Of a stretch of 64,000 nt of DNA, positions 46,401-54,002 are shown piece by piece. The DNA is from CBDCUW01 sp963734865 (GTDB lineage Bacteria; Planctomycetota; Planctomycetia; Pirellulales; Pirellulaceae): NCBI GenBank assembly GCA_963734865.1, contig CAVTIV010000005.1, positions 372,001 through 436,000 on the forward strand, in the 5' to 3' direction. Positions within the stretch are counted from its first letter, which is position 1; the number at the start of each line of letters is the position of its first letter. Made by a program: the position numbers and the translations under genes. Below the pieces are notes generated by a model, which worked only from the letters and a program-made list of their open reading frames with translations, did not search any database and was not told where the DNA came from.

Positions 46401-47160
46401 TATTCGGATCGGCATCGACCGTGACGGTCAGTTGTGCCGCGGTGATATTGAGCGTGCCGGAGACATAGCCGATCGCATAATTGCCAGACGTTTGACCGCT
46501 GGCCGACACGGCATAGCTGCCGACCGGACTGCTCGGTGTCGCCGTCGTGTTGAAGCTCAAAGCTCCGCCAAGCGATGCCGGAGTATCGCCGTTGACAAAC
46601 CCGGCGTAGCGAACGTCGAAGGCTGGATTCGCCGTGCCGTACACTTTGCTAAACAGATCTTGTACGGCGGTATTCGGATCGGCATCGATCGCGACCGTTA
46701 GCGGAGTCGGAGAGATTGCGAAGGTAAGCGGATCGCTGTCGGCTGTGGTGTAATGGGCACTTCCGGCGAACTGCGCCACAACGGTGTAGGTACCCACGTT
46801 GATCGGTGGACTGGAGAGCAGGCCGGTCGGATCGACGGCAGCACCCACGTAATACGAAACGGTTGGGAAGACACCTTCCAAGCTGGCTGCTGCGACACCG
46901 CTTGTTCCAGCGACCGTCGCTGTGGCAACAAACGCAGAACCGGTGTAAGTTCCGCTGTTGATCGACACCGACACCGTGGGTGTCGTTAACGCGACGCTGC
47001 CAGGACCACCGGGGTCGACGATCGTACCATCGGCGAGCAGATCGCTGTCGCCGCGTCCGCCATCTTGCAGATGCAGGACCACTTGAATCGTTTGACCGGC
47101 GCCGTTGCAAGAATTCCGCACCGGTGGTTCCGTCGAACAGGAATTCGTACCAATGGTCAT
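43483..47160 (-). CDS. Giant secreted protein, C-terminal segment: MBG repeats, PKD-like, RTX
   Basis: Last 1,225 residues of a giant protein entering from the right. In order it holds the end of a choice-of-anchor-U-type domain (LHLQDGGRGDSDLLADGTIVDPG), one Ig-like/MBG domain, six near-identical 90-residue MBG units (45082-46701), two further MBG-like domains (KVYGQLLL...), a PKD-like domain (VRWGDGTADQ) and about seven RTX calcium-binding nonapeptides (GGNGNDQLTGGSGDDKLYGG) near the C-terminus. RTX ends usually go out by type I secretion and fold with calcium. Joined to the 46649-50680 segment by a one-base frameshift near 47104-47112. No secretion genes lie in the window. Confidence 0.85.
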   Translation of the reverse strand: MTIGTNSCSTEPPVRNSCNGAGQTIQVVLHLQDGGRGDSDLLADGTIVDPGGPGSVALTTPTVSVSINSGTYTGSAFVATATVAGTSGVAAASLEGVFPTVSYYVGAAVDPTGLLSSPPINVGTYTVVAQFAGSAHYTTADSDPLTFAISPTPLTVAIDADPNTAVQDLFSKVYGTANPAFDVRYAGFVNGDTPASLGGALSFNTTATPSSPVGSYAVSASGQTSGNYAIGYVSGTLNITAAQLTVTVDADPNTAAQDLFSKVYGAANPAFDVRYAGFVNGDTPASLGGALSFNTTATPSSPVGSYAVSASGQTSANYAISYVSGTLNITAAQLTVTVDADPNTAAQDLFSKVYGAANPAFDVRYAGFVNGDTPASFGGALSFNTTATPSSPVGSYAVSASGQTSANYAIGYVSGTLNITAAQLTVTVDADPNTAAQDLFSKVYGAANPAFDVRYAGFVNGDTPASLGGALSFNTTATPSSPVGSYAVSASGQTSANYAIGYVSGTLNITAAQLAVTVDADPNTAVQDLFSKVYGAANPAFDVRYAGFVNGDTPASLGGALSFNTTATPSSPVGSYAVSASGQTSANYAISYVSGTLNITAAQLAVTVDADPNTAAQDLFSKVYGAANPAFDVRYTGFVNGDTPASLGGALSFNTTATPSSPVGSYAVSASGQTSANYAISYVSGTLDITPAQLTVTASPSSKVYGQLLLASALTGTIGGIKNGDLITVTFASVGLPATVDAGQYPISATLSDGGSGVLIQNYVLSSDISDVGTLTVNKAHLTVTANPVSKPVGQAIEPASLTGTISGIQNNDPILASYSSAGTSAESSVGSYTISATLSDGGSGELALNYLVDSDLADVGTLTVTAGVASANVAGPSTAVRGQPVAFVFSATSDSAASGFQYRVRWGDGTADQIIPPVSGNGVGVAFTHVYNDVRKNGSGNIIPYVVEVMVTDANGESAMASAAIVVAVVDLQPDPDSPNQVMLFVGGSTNNDTIDLLPAANGTVVEIWMKGAKVSEFATSDISGFVVYGQDGNDKISVDPVFTIPVELHGGNGNDQLTGGSGDDKLYGGDGNDKLDGGDGNDLLLGNAGNDRLAGGDGDDTLFGGDGDDKLDESRDPDGDNILVGGAGNDDMKGGGGIDLMIGGDGKDKMKGGNGNDLMIADIAAQQDDLATLDHVLANWASGDLNTALVNLGFLASDGDKDDLQGGQGYDELIGSGNDKLKS
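45082..46701 (-). repeat. Six tandem MBG-encoding DNA repeats, 270 bp each
   Basis: Six head-to-tail units of exactly 270 bp (90 codons) with very high nucleotide identity; landmarks recur at 45301, 45571, 45841, 46111, 46381 and 46651. Each unit codes DADPNTAAQDLFSKVYG, DVRYAGFVNGDTPAS and YAVSASGQTSANYAI. Only a few bases differ between units, including synonymous changes. Confidence 0.95.
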
Positions 47161-50100
47161 TCGCGTTGTCTGCCGTCTTTCCGTAAAGGTAATAGGTGTC
47201 GAGCGTGAGGGGGTTGTCCAGTAGCAAAATGACGTTGGTCGATCCGGCTATTGGCAGGTTCGTGACCGTGAAGTCGAACAGACCAGCCGGGAAAATCACA
47301 CCACTCGGCGCGTCAACAGGCGACGGATTGGCAATTGCAGCGACGCCAGTCAGAGGATTGCCTACGGTGCTGACCAACGTGACGTAGCTCGCGTCGGCCG
47401 AGTTGGGAAGTGACGCGACGTCGTTCTGCAAACGATCCGCGATGCCATCAAGATTCCCGTCACCGATGTTGGGAGCACCGTCTTCGACCGCATCAAGCAC
47501 GCCGTCACCGTCGGTGTCGGTGATGGATGCAACATTGGCGATGCTCATCGCCTCCGCCTGACTGCCACCAATATCAAAGATCGTCACCGTGATGGTGTTG
47601 GTACTAGTCGACGTGTAGGTGTGTGTACCAACCACGTTGAACCCATCGGTGTCCTGATTGATCTCGATCGTGCCAGACGTGGTCTGGCCATCGCCCCAAT
47701 CGATGCTGGCGGTGAAGTCGCCGACGAGTGCTCCGGGGTTCTCGTCGGTAAAGGACGCAACGATTTGAGTAAACACGGTGCCAACGACGGCGGAAATGTT
47801 ACTGCCCGTTGCGTACAGCGGCGCATCGGCAATGAAAGCGCCGATCGAAAAGGCTTCAACGGAATCGGTCGATCCGGTGTTTGAATATCCACCAATCGCA
47901 TACAGACGGCCATCTCCGGCGGTCGCGACTGCAAAGTAGCCCCTGGATTCGGACATGGACGAAGCCGGCATCCATGTGTTGGTCGACGGATCGTAGGCTT
48001 CCACACGGTTGGTGTAACCGACATTGGGGTCTCGACCACCTAATGCATAGATCCTGCCGTCGCTGCCGACAGTTGCAGCCAAATCAACGCGAGCGACTGA
48101 CATATCGGCGGCAAGCGTCCATGCATTCGATGTCGGATCATAGGCTTCGACCGAGCTCAAATAGTTGTAGCCCGCATCGAATCCTCCCATGGCGTAGATC
48201 CGTCCGTCGGAGCCGAGCGACGCCGCGAATTCAACTCGCGGCGAAAGCATCCCTGCCGCCGTGGACCAAGTAAGTTGTACTGGGTCGAAGACGTCGACCC
48301 CTGACAACACGTTATAGCTCGTGTCGTATCCACCCATCACATAAATGCGACCGTCAGTCCCAGTCACGGCCGTGAAGTCAACACGGGCCGTAGGCATCGG
48401 TGCGAGTGTGAACCATGTGTTGGCAACCGGATCATATGCCTCGGCTACGTTCATCACGTTGTAGCTGGCGTCGTAGCCACCGAGCACATAAATGCGGCCG
48501 TCTCGACCAGTGGTCGCCGCGAATTCCGAGCGGGGAAGGGGCAACTGCGTGATCGTGCTCCAAGTATCCGTCGTGGAATCATAAGCGTCGACATTGTCGA
48601 TAAACGAATTCGGGTCGTATCCACCGAGGACATACAGGCGACCATCCGCGTCGGTCACGGCCGAGTGCCAATACCGGATCGACTGCATCTCACGGGTCGA
48701 CGTCCAAGCACCGCGCGTGGTGGTGCTGTAGCCGCGCGGGTCGGTGATGGTGACTCGAATCGGATAAACCCCCTCGTCGGCATAAGTATGCGTCCCCGTC
48801 ACGCGGAAACCGCCGCCGCCGCTTGTTGACACCGTACCTGCCGACGTCGCGTTGTCTCCCCAATCGATGATGGCCGAAAAATCAGCTGCCAAGGCAGTCG
48901 GATCGCCTGTAAAGCTGGCTACGATCACCTCTGTGAGTGGTTGACCTTCGACTGCGCACAGTTCGGCTCCGGTCCCTTGCGGCAGGTGGTGTACCAGGGC
49001 CGTGCTGACCGTTCCGACGGAAACCGAACTGCCCTGATGGATCGCCACGCTGACGCTAAAGTTGCCCGGCGCGGCATACGTATGGTCGCCAGCGACATCA
49101 AAGCCGCTGCCGTTGGCCAAAATCAAGCCGTCCGAATTTTGGCCATCACCCCAGTTGATATTCGCGGTGAAGTTGCCAATCGGTTCGTCGCTGACGAAGG
49201 AGGCAACGACACCGCTGAACAGATCTTGTTCGACCGCATCGATTGGCTGTCCCGTCGCTTGCAGGGTAGCGTCGCCCACCAGCGCGACGCCGGACAGCAC
49301 TTCGACCGTTGCGCTGACTTGATAATCGCTTCCGTACCCGCCCAGAACGTACACGCGGCCGTCAGCAGTTGCCGCGGTTCCGTAGGCTCGCCCCAATGAC
49401 ATGTTGGGCAAAGCGAACCAAAGGCTCGCGACCGGATCGAACGCTTCGACGGTATCCGTGATGTTGTATTGCGAATCATATCCGCCCGACAGGTAAATCA
49501 AACCGTCCGGTCCGGTCGCGGCGCCGAAATACAGTTTCTGTGATGGCATGCTGGCTGGCGTTGTCCATGTATCGCTGGATGGATCATAGACGTCGATCGC
49601 GCGAATGGCGTTGGAGCCACTGTCGGTTCCGCCGAGCAGATAGATGCGGCCGTCGGAACCGGTGACCGCAGAAAAATCGATCCGTCCACGTGGCATGTTG
49701 GCCAGCGTCGTCCAAGTGTTGTTGCTGGGATCATAAACTTCCGGTTGAAGGATAAGATTGGATTGGTCGTCGGAGCCGCCAAAGACATAGATGCGTCCAT
49801 CGGCCCCCGTGGTGGCGGCGATCTGAATGCGGCCGACAAACATGTCCGCCACCGGACTGGCATCCCACGATTGAGTGACCGGATCAAAGGCGTCAACGGA
49901 CGAGAGGATTCCGTACGGACTGACGGGGCTGTATCCACCAAGCACATAGATTCTTCCGTCGCCGCCCGCTGTGGCCGCGAAATACGTTCGCGTTTGAGGC
50001 ATGTCAGGAATCGAGTTCCAGGCTCTTGTGTCCGGATCATAGACTTCCGCAGCATGAAGCACGCCGGCAGGACTGTATCCGCCGAACACATAGATATGGT

Positions 50101-50680
50101 CATCCATGCCCGTCGCAGAGGCGAAGATATATCGCTCCGTGCTCATCGCGGTCGTCGCGTCCCAGTCGCCCGGCGTTGTGGTGGTCTTCCCCGTGCTGTC
50201 GGTAATCGTGACACGAATCGGATAGGCCCCGGCCAGGGCATAAGTGTGACTGCTGTCGACGTTAAACCCTTGTCCGGTCGTGGTAATGAGGCCCGCCGAT
50301 GAACCACTCCCGTCACCCCAGTCGATCGACGCGGTGAAGTCGCTCGTCGTCAACACGCCGTTCGCCGATACAAAGGTCGCGACGCTTCCCGAAAAGCCTT
50401 GGCCTTGCAGCACGTTGACGGTCCGCCCGGTCGCTCGCAGACTGGAAAGGACCTGCGCGATGCTGCTGGTGGTCGCCGAATCGCCGCCGGTTTGAGTGAT
50501 TGACACCGCTAGCGGATAACTGCCGAATGTGCTGTACGTATGCGATCCACTGACCTTGAAGCCGTCGCCGTCAACCGAGACCGTGCCGGTACTGGCGGCT
50601 GTGCCGTCACCCCAATCGATCGACGCGGTGAAGTCGCTCGTCGTCAATGCACGGATCGGCCACGATGAAGTTGGCGACAT
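46649..50680 (-). CDS. Giant secreted protein, kelch-propeller segment
   Basis: Segment of 1,343 residues in its own frame (true continuation about 46,650-50,650). PKD-like domains with IDWGDG motifs open it. A first kelch propeller covers residues 175-465 (about 49288-50158), six blades with IYVFGGYSPA, IYVLGGYSPV, IYVFGGSDD, IYLLGGTDS, IYLSGGYDS and VYVLGGYGS. Two more PKD-like domains follow. A second six-bladed propeller covers 660-946 (about 47843-48703). Next come a PKD-like domain, a calcium-type DTDGDGVLDAVEDGAPNIGDG motif, and a choice-of-anchor-U-type domain (HWYEFLFDGTTGAE). Frameshifts join it to the neighbouring segments near 50647 and 47107. No catalytic motif; binding roles are inferred. 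Confidence 0.85.
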   Translation of the reverse strand: MSPTSSWPIRALTTSDFTASIDWGDGTAASTGTVSVDGDGFKVSGSHTYSTFGSYPLAVSITQTGGDSATTSSIAQVLSSLRATGRTVNVLQGQGFSGSVATFVSANGVLTTSDFTASIDWGDGSGSSAGLITTTGQGFNVDSSHTYALAGAYPIRVTITDSTGKTTTTPGDWDATTAMSTERYIFASATGMDDHIYVFGGYSPAGVLHAAEVYDPDTRAWNSIPDMPQTRTYFAATAGGDGRIYVLGGYSPVSPYGILSSVDAFDPVTQSWDASPVADMFVGRIQIAATTGADGRIYVFGGSDDQSNLILQPEVYDPSNNTWTTLANMPRGRIDFSAVTGSDGRIYLLGGTDSGSNAIRAIDVYDPSSDTWTTPASMPSQKLYFGAATGPDGLIYLSGGYDSQYNITDTVEAFDPVASLWFALPNMSLGRAYGTAATADGRVYVLGGYGSDYQVSATVEVLSGVALVGDATLQATGQPIDAVEQDLFSGVVASFVSDEPIGNFTANINWGDGQNSDGLILANGSGFDVAGDHTYAAPGNFSVSVAIHQGSSVSVGTVSTALVHHLPQGTGAELCAVEGQPLTEVIVASFTGDPTALAADFSAIIDWGDNATSAGTVSTSGGGGFRVTGTHTYADEGVYPIRVTITDPRGYSTTTRGAWTSTREMQSIRYWHSAVTDADGRLYVLGGYDPNSFIDNVDAYDSTTDTWSTITQLPLPRSEFAATTGRDGRIYVLGGYDASYNVMNVAEAYDPVANTWFTLAPMPTARVDFTAVTGTDGRIYVMGGYDTSYNVLSGVDVFDPVQLTWSTAAGMLSPRVEFAASLGSDGRIYAMGGFDAGYNYLSSVEAYDPTSNAWTLAADMSVARVDLAATVGSDGRIYALGGRDPNVGYTNRVEAYDPSTNTWMPASSMSESRGYFAVATAGDGRLYAIGGYSNTGSTDSVEAFSIGAFIADAPLYATGSNISAVVGTVFTQIVASFTDENPGALVGDFTASIDWGDGQTTSGTIEINQDTDGFNVVGTHTYTSTSTNTITVTIFDIGGSQAEAMSIANVASITDTDGDGVLDAVEDGAPNIGDGNLDGIADRLQNDVASLPNSADASYVTLVSTVGNPLTGVAAIANPSPVDAPSGVIFPAGLFDFTVTNLPIAGSTNVILLLDNPLTLDTYYLYGKTADNANDHWYEFLFDGTTGAEFLQRRRSNDSSGPASARWRTRRQRSARRWYDRRPRWSWQRRVNDTHGVGVDQQRNLHRFCVCCHSDGRWNKRCRSSQLGRCLPNRFVLRGCCRRSDRPALQSTDQRGYLHRCGAVRRKCPLHHSRQRSAYLRNLSDSANGRDRCRSEYRRTRSV

Positions 50681-51692
50681 CCCCCGAGAATGGTACGCCC
50701 TCGACAGTGCTAATATTCAAACCGGCCGCCGCCAAGGACTGAACCACCTGAGCCGTGCTGGTGGTGCTGGTGGTCGATCCACCGACGCCAACACCGTGGA
50801 TGGTAATGTCGACCTGGAACGTGTTCTCGGAAGCATAGATGTGAGTGCCGTCGACTTGGAAGCCGCCGCCACTGTTAACAGAAATCGTGCCGCTGCCGGT
50901 CGGCGTCCCGTCGCCCCAGTTGATTGTGGCGGTGTAGTCGCCAATCACAGCCAGTGGGTTATCGTCCGTAAAGGTTGCCACCGTACGTGTGAATGATGAT
51001 CCCGCTGATGCAAGGAATGTGGTTCCTGTGGCATGCATCGGTGCGTCGGACACGTTTGCGGAACTGAAAGCGGTTGCCGTGCTGCCGCCGAAATCATTGA
51101 TGCCAACCGTGACGGAATAGAATCCAAAGTGTTGGTAAGCATGGGCGCCAGCAACGTCGAAACCACCCTGCCCATTCACAGCAACGGTCCCCGGCGACAT
51201 GGCACCATCTCCCCAGTCGATCGTGGTCGTGAAGTAGCTGGCCATCGCGCCGGGATCCAGATCGGTGAAGGACGCGACCACCTGGTTCAACGAAGCTCCT
51301 TCGACGGCGGTGAAGCTCTTGCCACTGGCAAACAGCGATGCGTCGACGATGGTGGTGGTCTTGCTTGCGATGTTGTTGTTGGACTTGTAGTCGAATTGGT
51401 CCGCGGCCGTGATACTGGCGGTATTCGTCAAGATTTGACCGGCAGCGCCAACGATTCTGGTTTGGATTTGCAGAGTCGTGTTTGCACCCTTCGCCAAAGT
51501 ACCGACGTTCCAGATGCCGGTCACCGGATCATAGGTGGTGCCGCTACCAGGCGTCGCGCTGACGAACTGTAATCCGGTCGGCAACATATCGGTGACGCGA
51601 ACACCCGTGGCAGTTCCTGGTCCGGCGTTGTTGTTGAGCGTCAGATAGTAGTACTGGATGTCGCCTTCGCGCGGCGAAGTGCCGGCGTCCAT
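50607..51692 (-). CDS. Giant secreted protein, DUF11/PKD segment
   Basis: Segment of about 361 residues. It starts near MDAGTSPREGDIQYYYLTL with a DUF11 domain (VRVTDMLPTGLQFVSATPGSG), then two or more PKD-like domains (TIDWGDGAMSPGTV, TINWGDGTPTGSGTI), and a further one that runs into the next segment. Extra bases near 51694-51697 and 51790 shift the frame twice within 100 bases; between them the frame reads FVDQGDTDAANDAQSVSIVAMQSADLAL, a typical DUF11 lead-in. Confidence 0.8.
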   Translation of the reverse strand: MDAGTSPREGDIQYYYLTLNNNAGPGTATGVRVTDMLPTGLQFVSATPGSGTTYDPVTGIWNVGTLAKGANTTLQIQTRIVGAAGQILTNTASITAADQFDYKSNNNIASKTTTIVDASLFASGKSFTAVEGASLNQVVASFTDLDPGAMASYFTTTIDWGDGAMSPGTVAVNGQGGFDVAGAHAYQHFGFYSVTVGINDFGGSTATAFSSANVSDAPMHATGTTFLASAGSSFTRTVATFTDDNPLAVIGDYTATINWGDGTPTGSGTISVNSGGGFQVDGTHIYASENTFQVDITIHGVGVGGSTTSTTSTAQVVQSLAAAGLNISTVEGVPFSGDVANFIVADPCIDDERLHRVDRLG

Positions 51693-51772
51693 CGTTCAGC
51701 GCCAGGTCGGCACTTTGCATCGCGACGATACTGACACTCTGCGCATCGTTGGCCGCGTCGGTGTCCCCTTGA

Positions 51773-53317
51773 TCAACGAAGGTTAGCGACTGCGGTGTTG
51801 GTCAACGTCTGGAATGCCAATCCGACCGGGATCTTGGCAGTGATCCGCAATGTCTCACTGCCACCCAGCGTCACGCTGCCAACCGACCAGATACCACTTG
51901 CGATGTCGTACGCCCCGGTGCTAGTCGTTGCGCTGACGAAGCTCAATCCCGCCGGTAACAGGTCGCTGACCTGCACGCCCGACACCAATGCTGGTCCACT
52001 CAGGTGGCTCACCGTCACAGTGTATTGGACGTTCATTCCCTCGGACGGATTCGGGTTGTCAACGATCAGCGAGACCGACAAGTCGGCGACGGCCGGAATC
52101 ACAGAGAAGGTACGTACGTAGTTGCCGCCCTCGCCACCGTCCGCATCGCCGTCCAATCGCAATCCGGCCAGGTCATGGATGCTGGTGTTCGGGTTACTGG
52201 TGACCGTCAAACGATATTGGCCGGCCGGCAAACCGGCGCCGCCGAGTCCGTTGATCTGCAACGTCGCCACCGGCGAACCGGGCGTGTACATGGGGGCGAG
52301 CGAGTAAATGACATCGTCCGTGCTGCCAAAACCGCTCGAGCCGGCCTTGCGCAGTTCATAGACTGCCGCGGCGCTGGCATCGATCGCGTTGACATCCTCA
52401 CTGAACTGCAGTTCGATCGCATTGATCTTGCCGCCCGTATCGCCGCCCGCGCCGACAGCGATCGGCTGCGTCGAAACGATCGCCGGCGGTATTGTGTCGA
52501 GAGAATCGCCGCGGAATTCATAGGCGCCCACGTCGGTGTAGCCGGCTGTCTGTGTGTACAGGACCGAGTTTGCGTTGGATAGATTTCCGCTGCCGGAATA
52601 ACCGCCAAGAAATTGGAACGCCCGAGTGCCACCGAACGAAATCCCAACCACCGGATTCAGGCCGGTGTTGCCGTCGCCGTAGTCAAACCGGATGCGGCCG
52701 TCACTGAACAACACCACAGAAAGTTCACGTGTGCTATCGTCGATCGGATTCGTCGCCTTCCAGCGAATCGTTGCTTGTCCCGCGACAGAGGTGTCGGCAA
52801 CGATGTTATCGCCAAGTCGGTAAACGAGATTGGCGTCCCACAGCGGCGCGATTCGCCGGCTAAGTTCAAACTGCTGTCCGATGGGGCCCGTGTTGTTGAG
52901 ATAATCCGATCCCAGTTGCAGATAACCCTGTTGCGAGACGGATACAAACGTGTACGTCCCGTCGTAGAACGGAAAGCTAAAGGGCAAGGTAACGTTCGTG
53001 GGAAAGTTCCCGGTGCCGGTTGCGGCGAACGAGCTGGAATTCTGGATCGAGGAAGCGTACTCGGTCGAGCCCAGGTTGGGTGTCGTCCCGTCATCGCGAC
53101 GGACGAAGCCTTCCGCGTCGATGGCATACGACCACGAGTAACCTCCGTCGATGCCCGGGGATCCGGCACTCAAGTAATAATTGTCGTCCGCTCCGCCATC
53201 GATGAACACTCCGTTGACTTGGCGCGTATCCCGAGCGCATTGTCGGCGCCATTGCGATCGACGAACAGCGGTTGGTCCGAGACAGAGTTCCCGTCCCGGC
53301 CGGAGGCGGTTTGCCAT
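51773..53317 (-). CDS. Giant secreted protein, beta-sandwich/SbsA-Ig/DUF11 segment
   Basis: Segment of about 500 useful residues. It includes a beta-sandwich region that starts at SSSFAATGTGNFPTNVTLPF and FSFPFYDGTYTFVSVSQQG, followed by a bacterial Ig-like (SbsA-type) domain (PPAIVSTQPI, IELQFSEDVNAIDASA), and a DUF11 domain (ADLSVSLIVDNPNPSEGMNV, GVQVSDLLPAGLSFVSA). The frame starts properly near 53230; the residues before DTRQVNGVFIDGG are out of frame. The last frame codons AVANLR are followed by a false stop because of an extra base near 51790. Confidence 0.8.
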   Translation of the reverse strand: MANRLRPGRELCLGPTAVRRSQWRRQCARDTRQVNGVFIDGGADDNYYLSAGSPGIDGGYSWSYAIDAEGFVRRDDGTTPNLGSTEYASSIQNSSSFAATGTGNFPTNVTLPFSFPFYDGTYTFVSVSQQGYLQLGSDYLNNTGPIGQQFELSRRIAPLWDANLVYRLGDNIVADTSVAGQATIRWKATNPIDDSTRELSVVLFSDGRIRFDYGDGNTGLNPVVGISFGGTRAFQFLGGYSGSGNLSNANSVLYTQTAGYTDVGAYEFRGDSLDTIPPAIVSTQPIAVGAGGDTGGKINAIELQFSEDVNAIDASAAAVYELRKAGSSGFGSTDDVIYSLAPMYTPGSPVATLQINGLGGAGLPAGQYRLTVTSNPNTSIHDLAGLRLDGDADGGEGGNYVRTFSVIPAVADLSVSLIVDNPNPSEGMNVQYTVTVSHLSGPALVSGVQVSDLLPAGLSFVSATTSTGAYDIASGIWSVGSVTLGGSETLRITAKIPVGLAFQTLTNTAVANLR

Positions 53318-53460
53318 GCCAGCAGCGAATCCTGATTCAAGTTGTTCCAGAATCCGAGATGCGCGTTGGGGTCGGCCCCTTTGTAGAGCAGGTTGTAGTC
53401 GCTGGTCAGCGCGGCCTGAGCAGTGCTGGAAGATACAGATCGTATCCCGACTCCACCCAC
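53170..53460 (-). CDS. Giant secreted protein, short frame fragment
   Basis: About 70 real residues (SSSTAQAALTSDYNLLYKGA, NAHLGFWNNLNQDSLLAWQT, DGNSVSDQPLFVDRNGADNALG) that match the SDYN...W...DPLFV linker found after every beta-helix block of this protein. One missing base near 53430 separates it from the fragment upstream, and a lost G in a CCC/GGG run near 53230-53232 from the segment downstream. Confidence 0.75.
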   Translation of the reverse strand: MGGVGIRSVSSSTAQAALTSDYNLLYKGADPNAHLGFWNNLNQDSLLAWQTASGRDGNSVSDQPLFVDRNGADNALGIRAKSTECSSMAERTTIIT

Positions 53461-54002
53461 AGAATATTGTCTCGAAGTCGTGTGTTTTGACCGTTGCCGA
53501 CGATTCGCACCGCGTCGCCGACAGTCTGGTAGACCGTGTTATTCAACACCTCCAACCGTTGATTCGCTCCGGTCGTGAGCAGAATGCCGGCGTTCGTATT
53601 GGCGTACACGACGTTATCGACGATGCTCGCCGAGGAAGCGAATGGAGTGGCGTATTGAATGCCGATCGAGTTGGAATAGACCCGATTGGCGAGTATTGTT
53701 CCGCCGCCGTTGATGCCGATGTTTGCGTTATTGAACACTCGGTTGTCGTGGATCTTCGAACCGCCGGTCGCCGGAGATGCCGTCGTAATTGTCATAGACA
53801 ATGTTTCCTCCCACCTCTTGACTCGCTTCGATCCCGATCGCGGTCGCGGACGATTGCCCATAAACGGTGTTGCCGATGACTCGCCCCGCCGCGGCGGAAA
53901 TCCCGCGAAAATCGTTGTCGTGAACCAGATTGCCTGTGACCAACGACAGATCGCCCACGACATTTGCCAATTGAATCCCGTACTGGTTGCCGTAAACGTC
54001 AT
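53406..54002 (-). CDS. Giant secreted protein, beta-helix fragment
   Basis: The real part is about 53430-53770, coding DNRVFNNANIGINGGGTILA, NVVYANTNAGILLTTGANQR and NTVYQTVGDAVRIVGNGQNT, which are parallel beta-helix rungs followed by the LWVESGYDLYL closing strand. The first 80 residues listed for this frame are not real. One base near 53768 shifts the frame from the large segment upstream. Confidence 0.75.
   Translation of the reverse strand: MTFTATSTGFNWQMSWAICRWSQAIWFTTTIFAGFPPRRGESSATPFMGNRPRPRSGSKRVKRWEETLSMTITTASPATGGSKIHDNRVFNNANIGINGGGTILANRVYSNSIGIQYATPFASSASIVDNVVYANTNAGILLTTGANQRLEVLNNTVYQTVGDAVRIVGNGQNTRLRDNILWVESGYDLYLPALLRPR

Noticed and set aside
45142..46701. Long plus-strand frame of 519 codons over the MBG repeats
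   Set aside because: It is the antisense shadow of the six 270-bp repeats: its 90-residue period and R/A/G-rich composition come from the coding strand.
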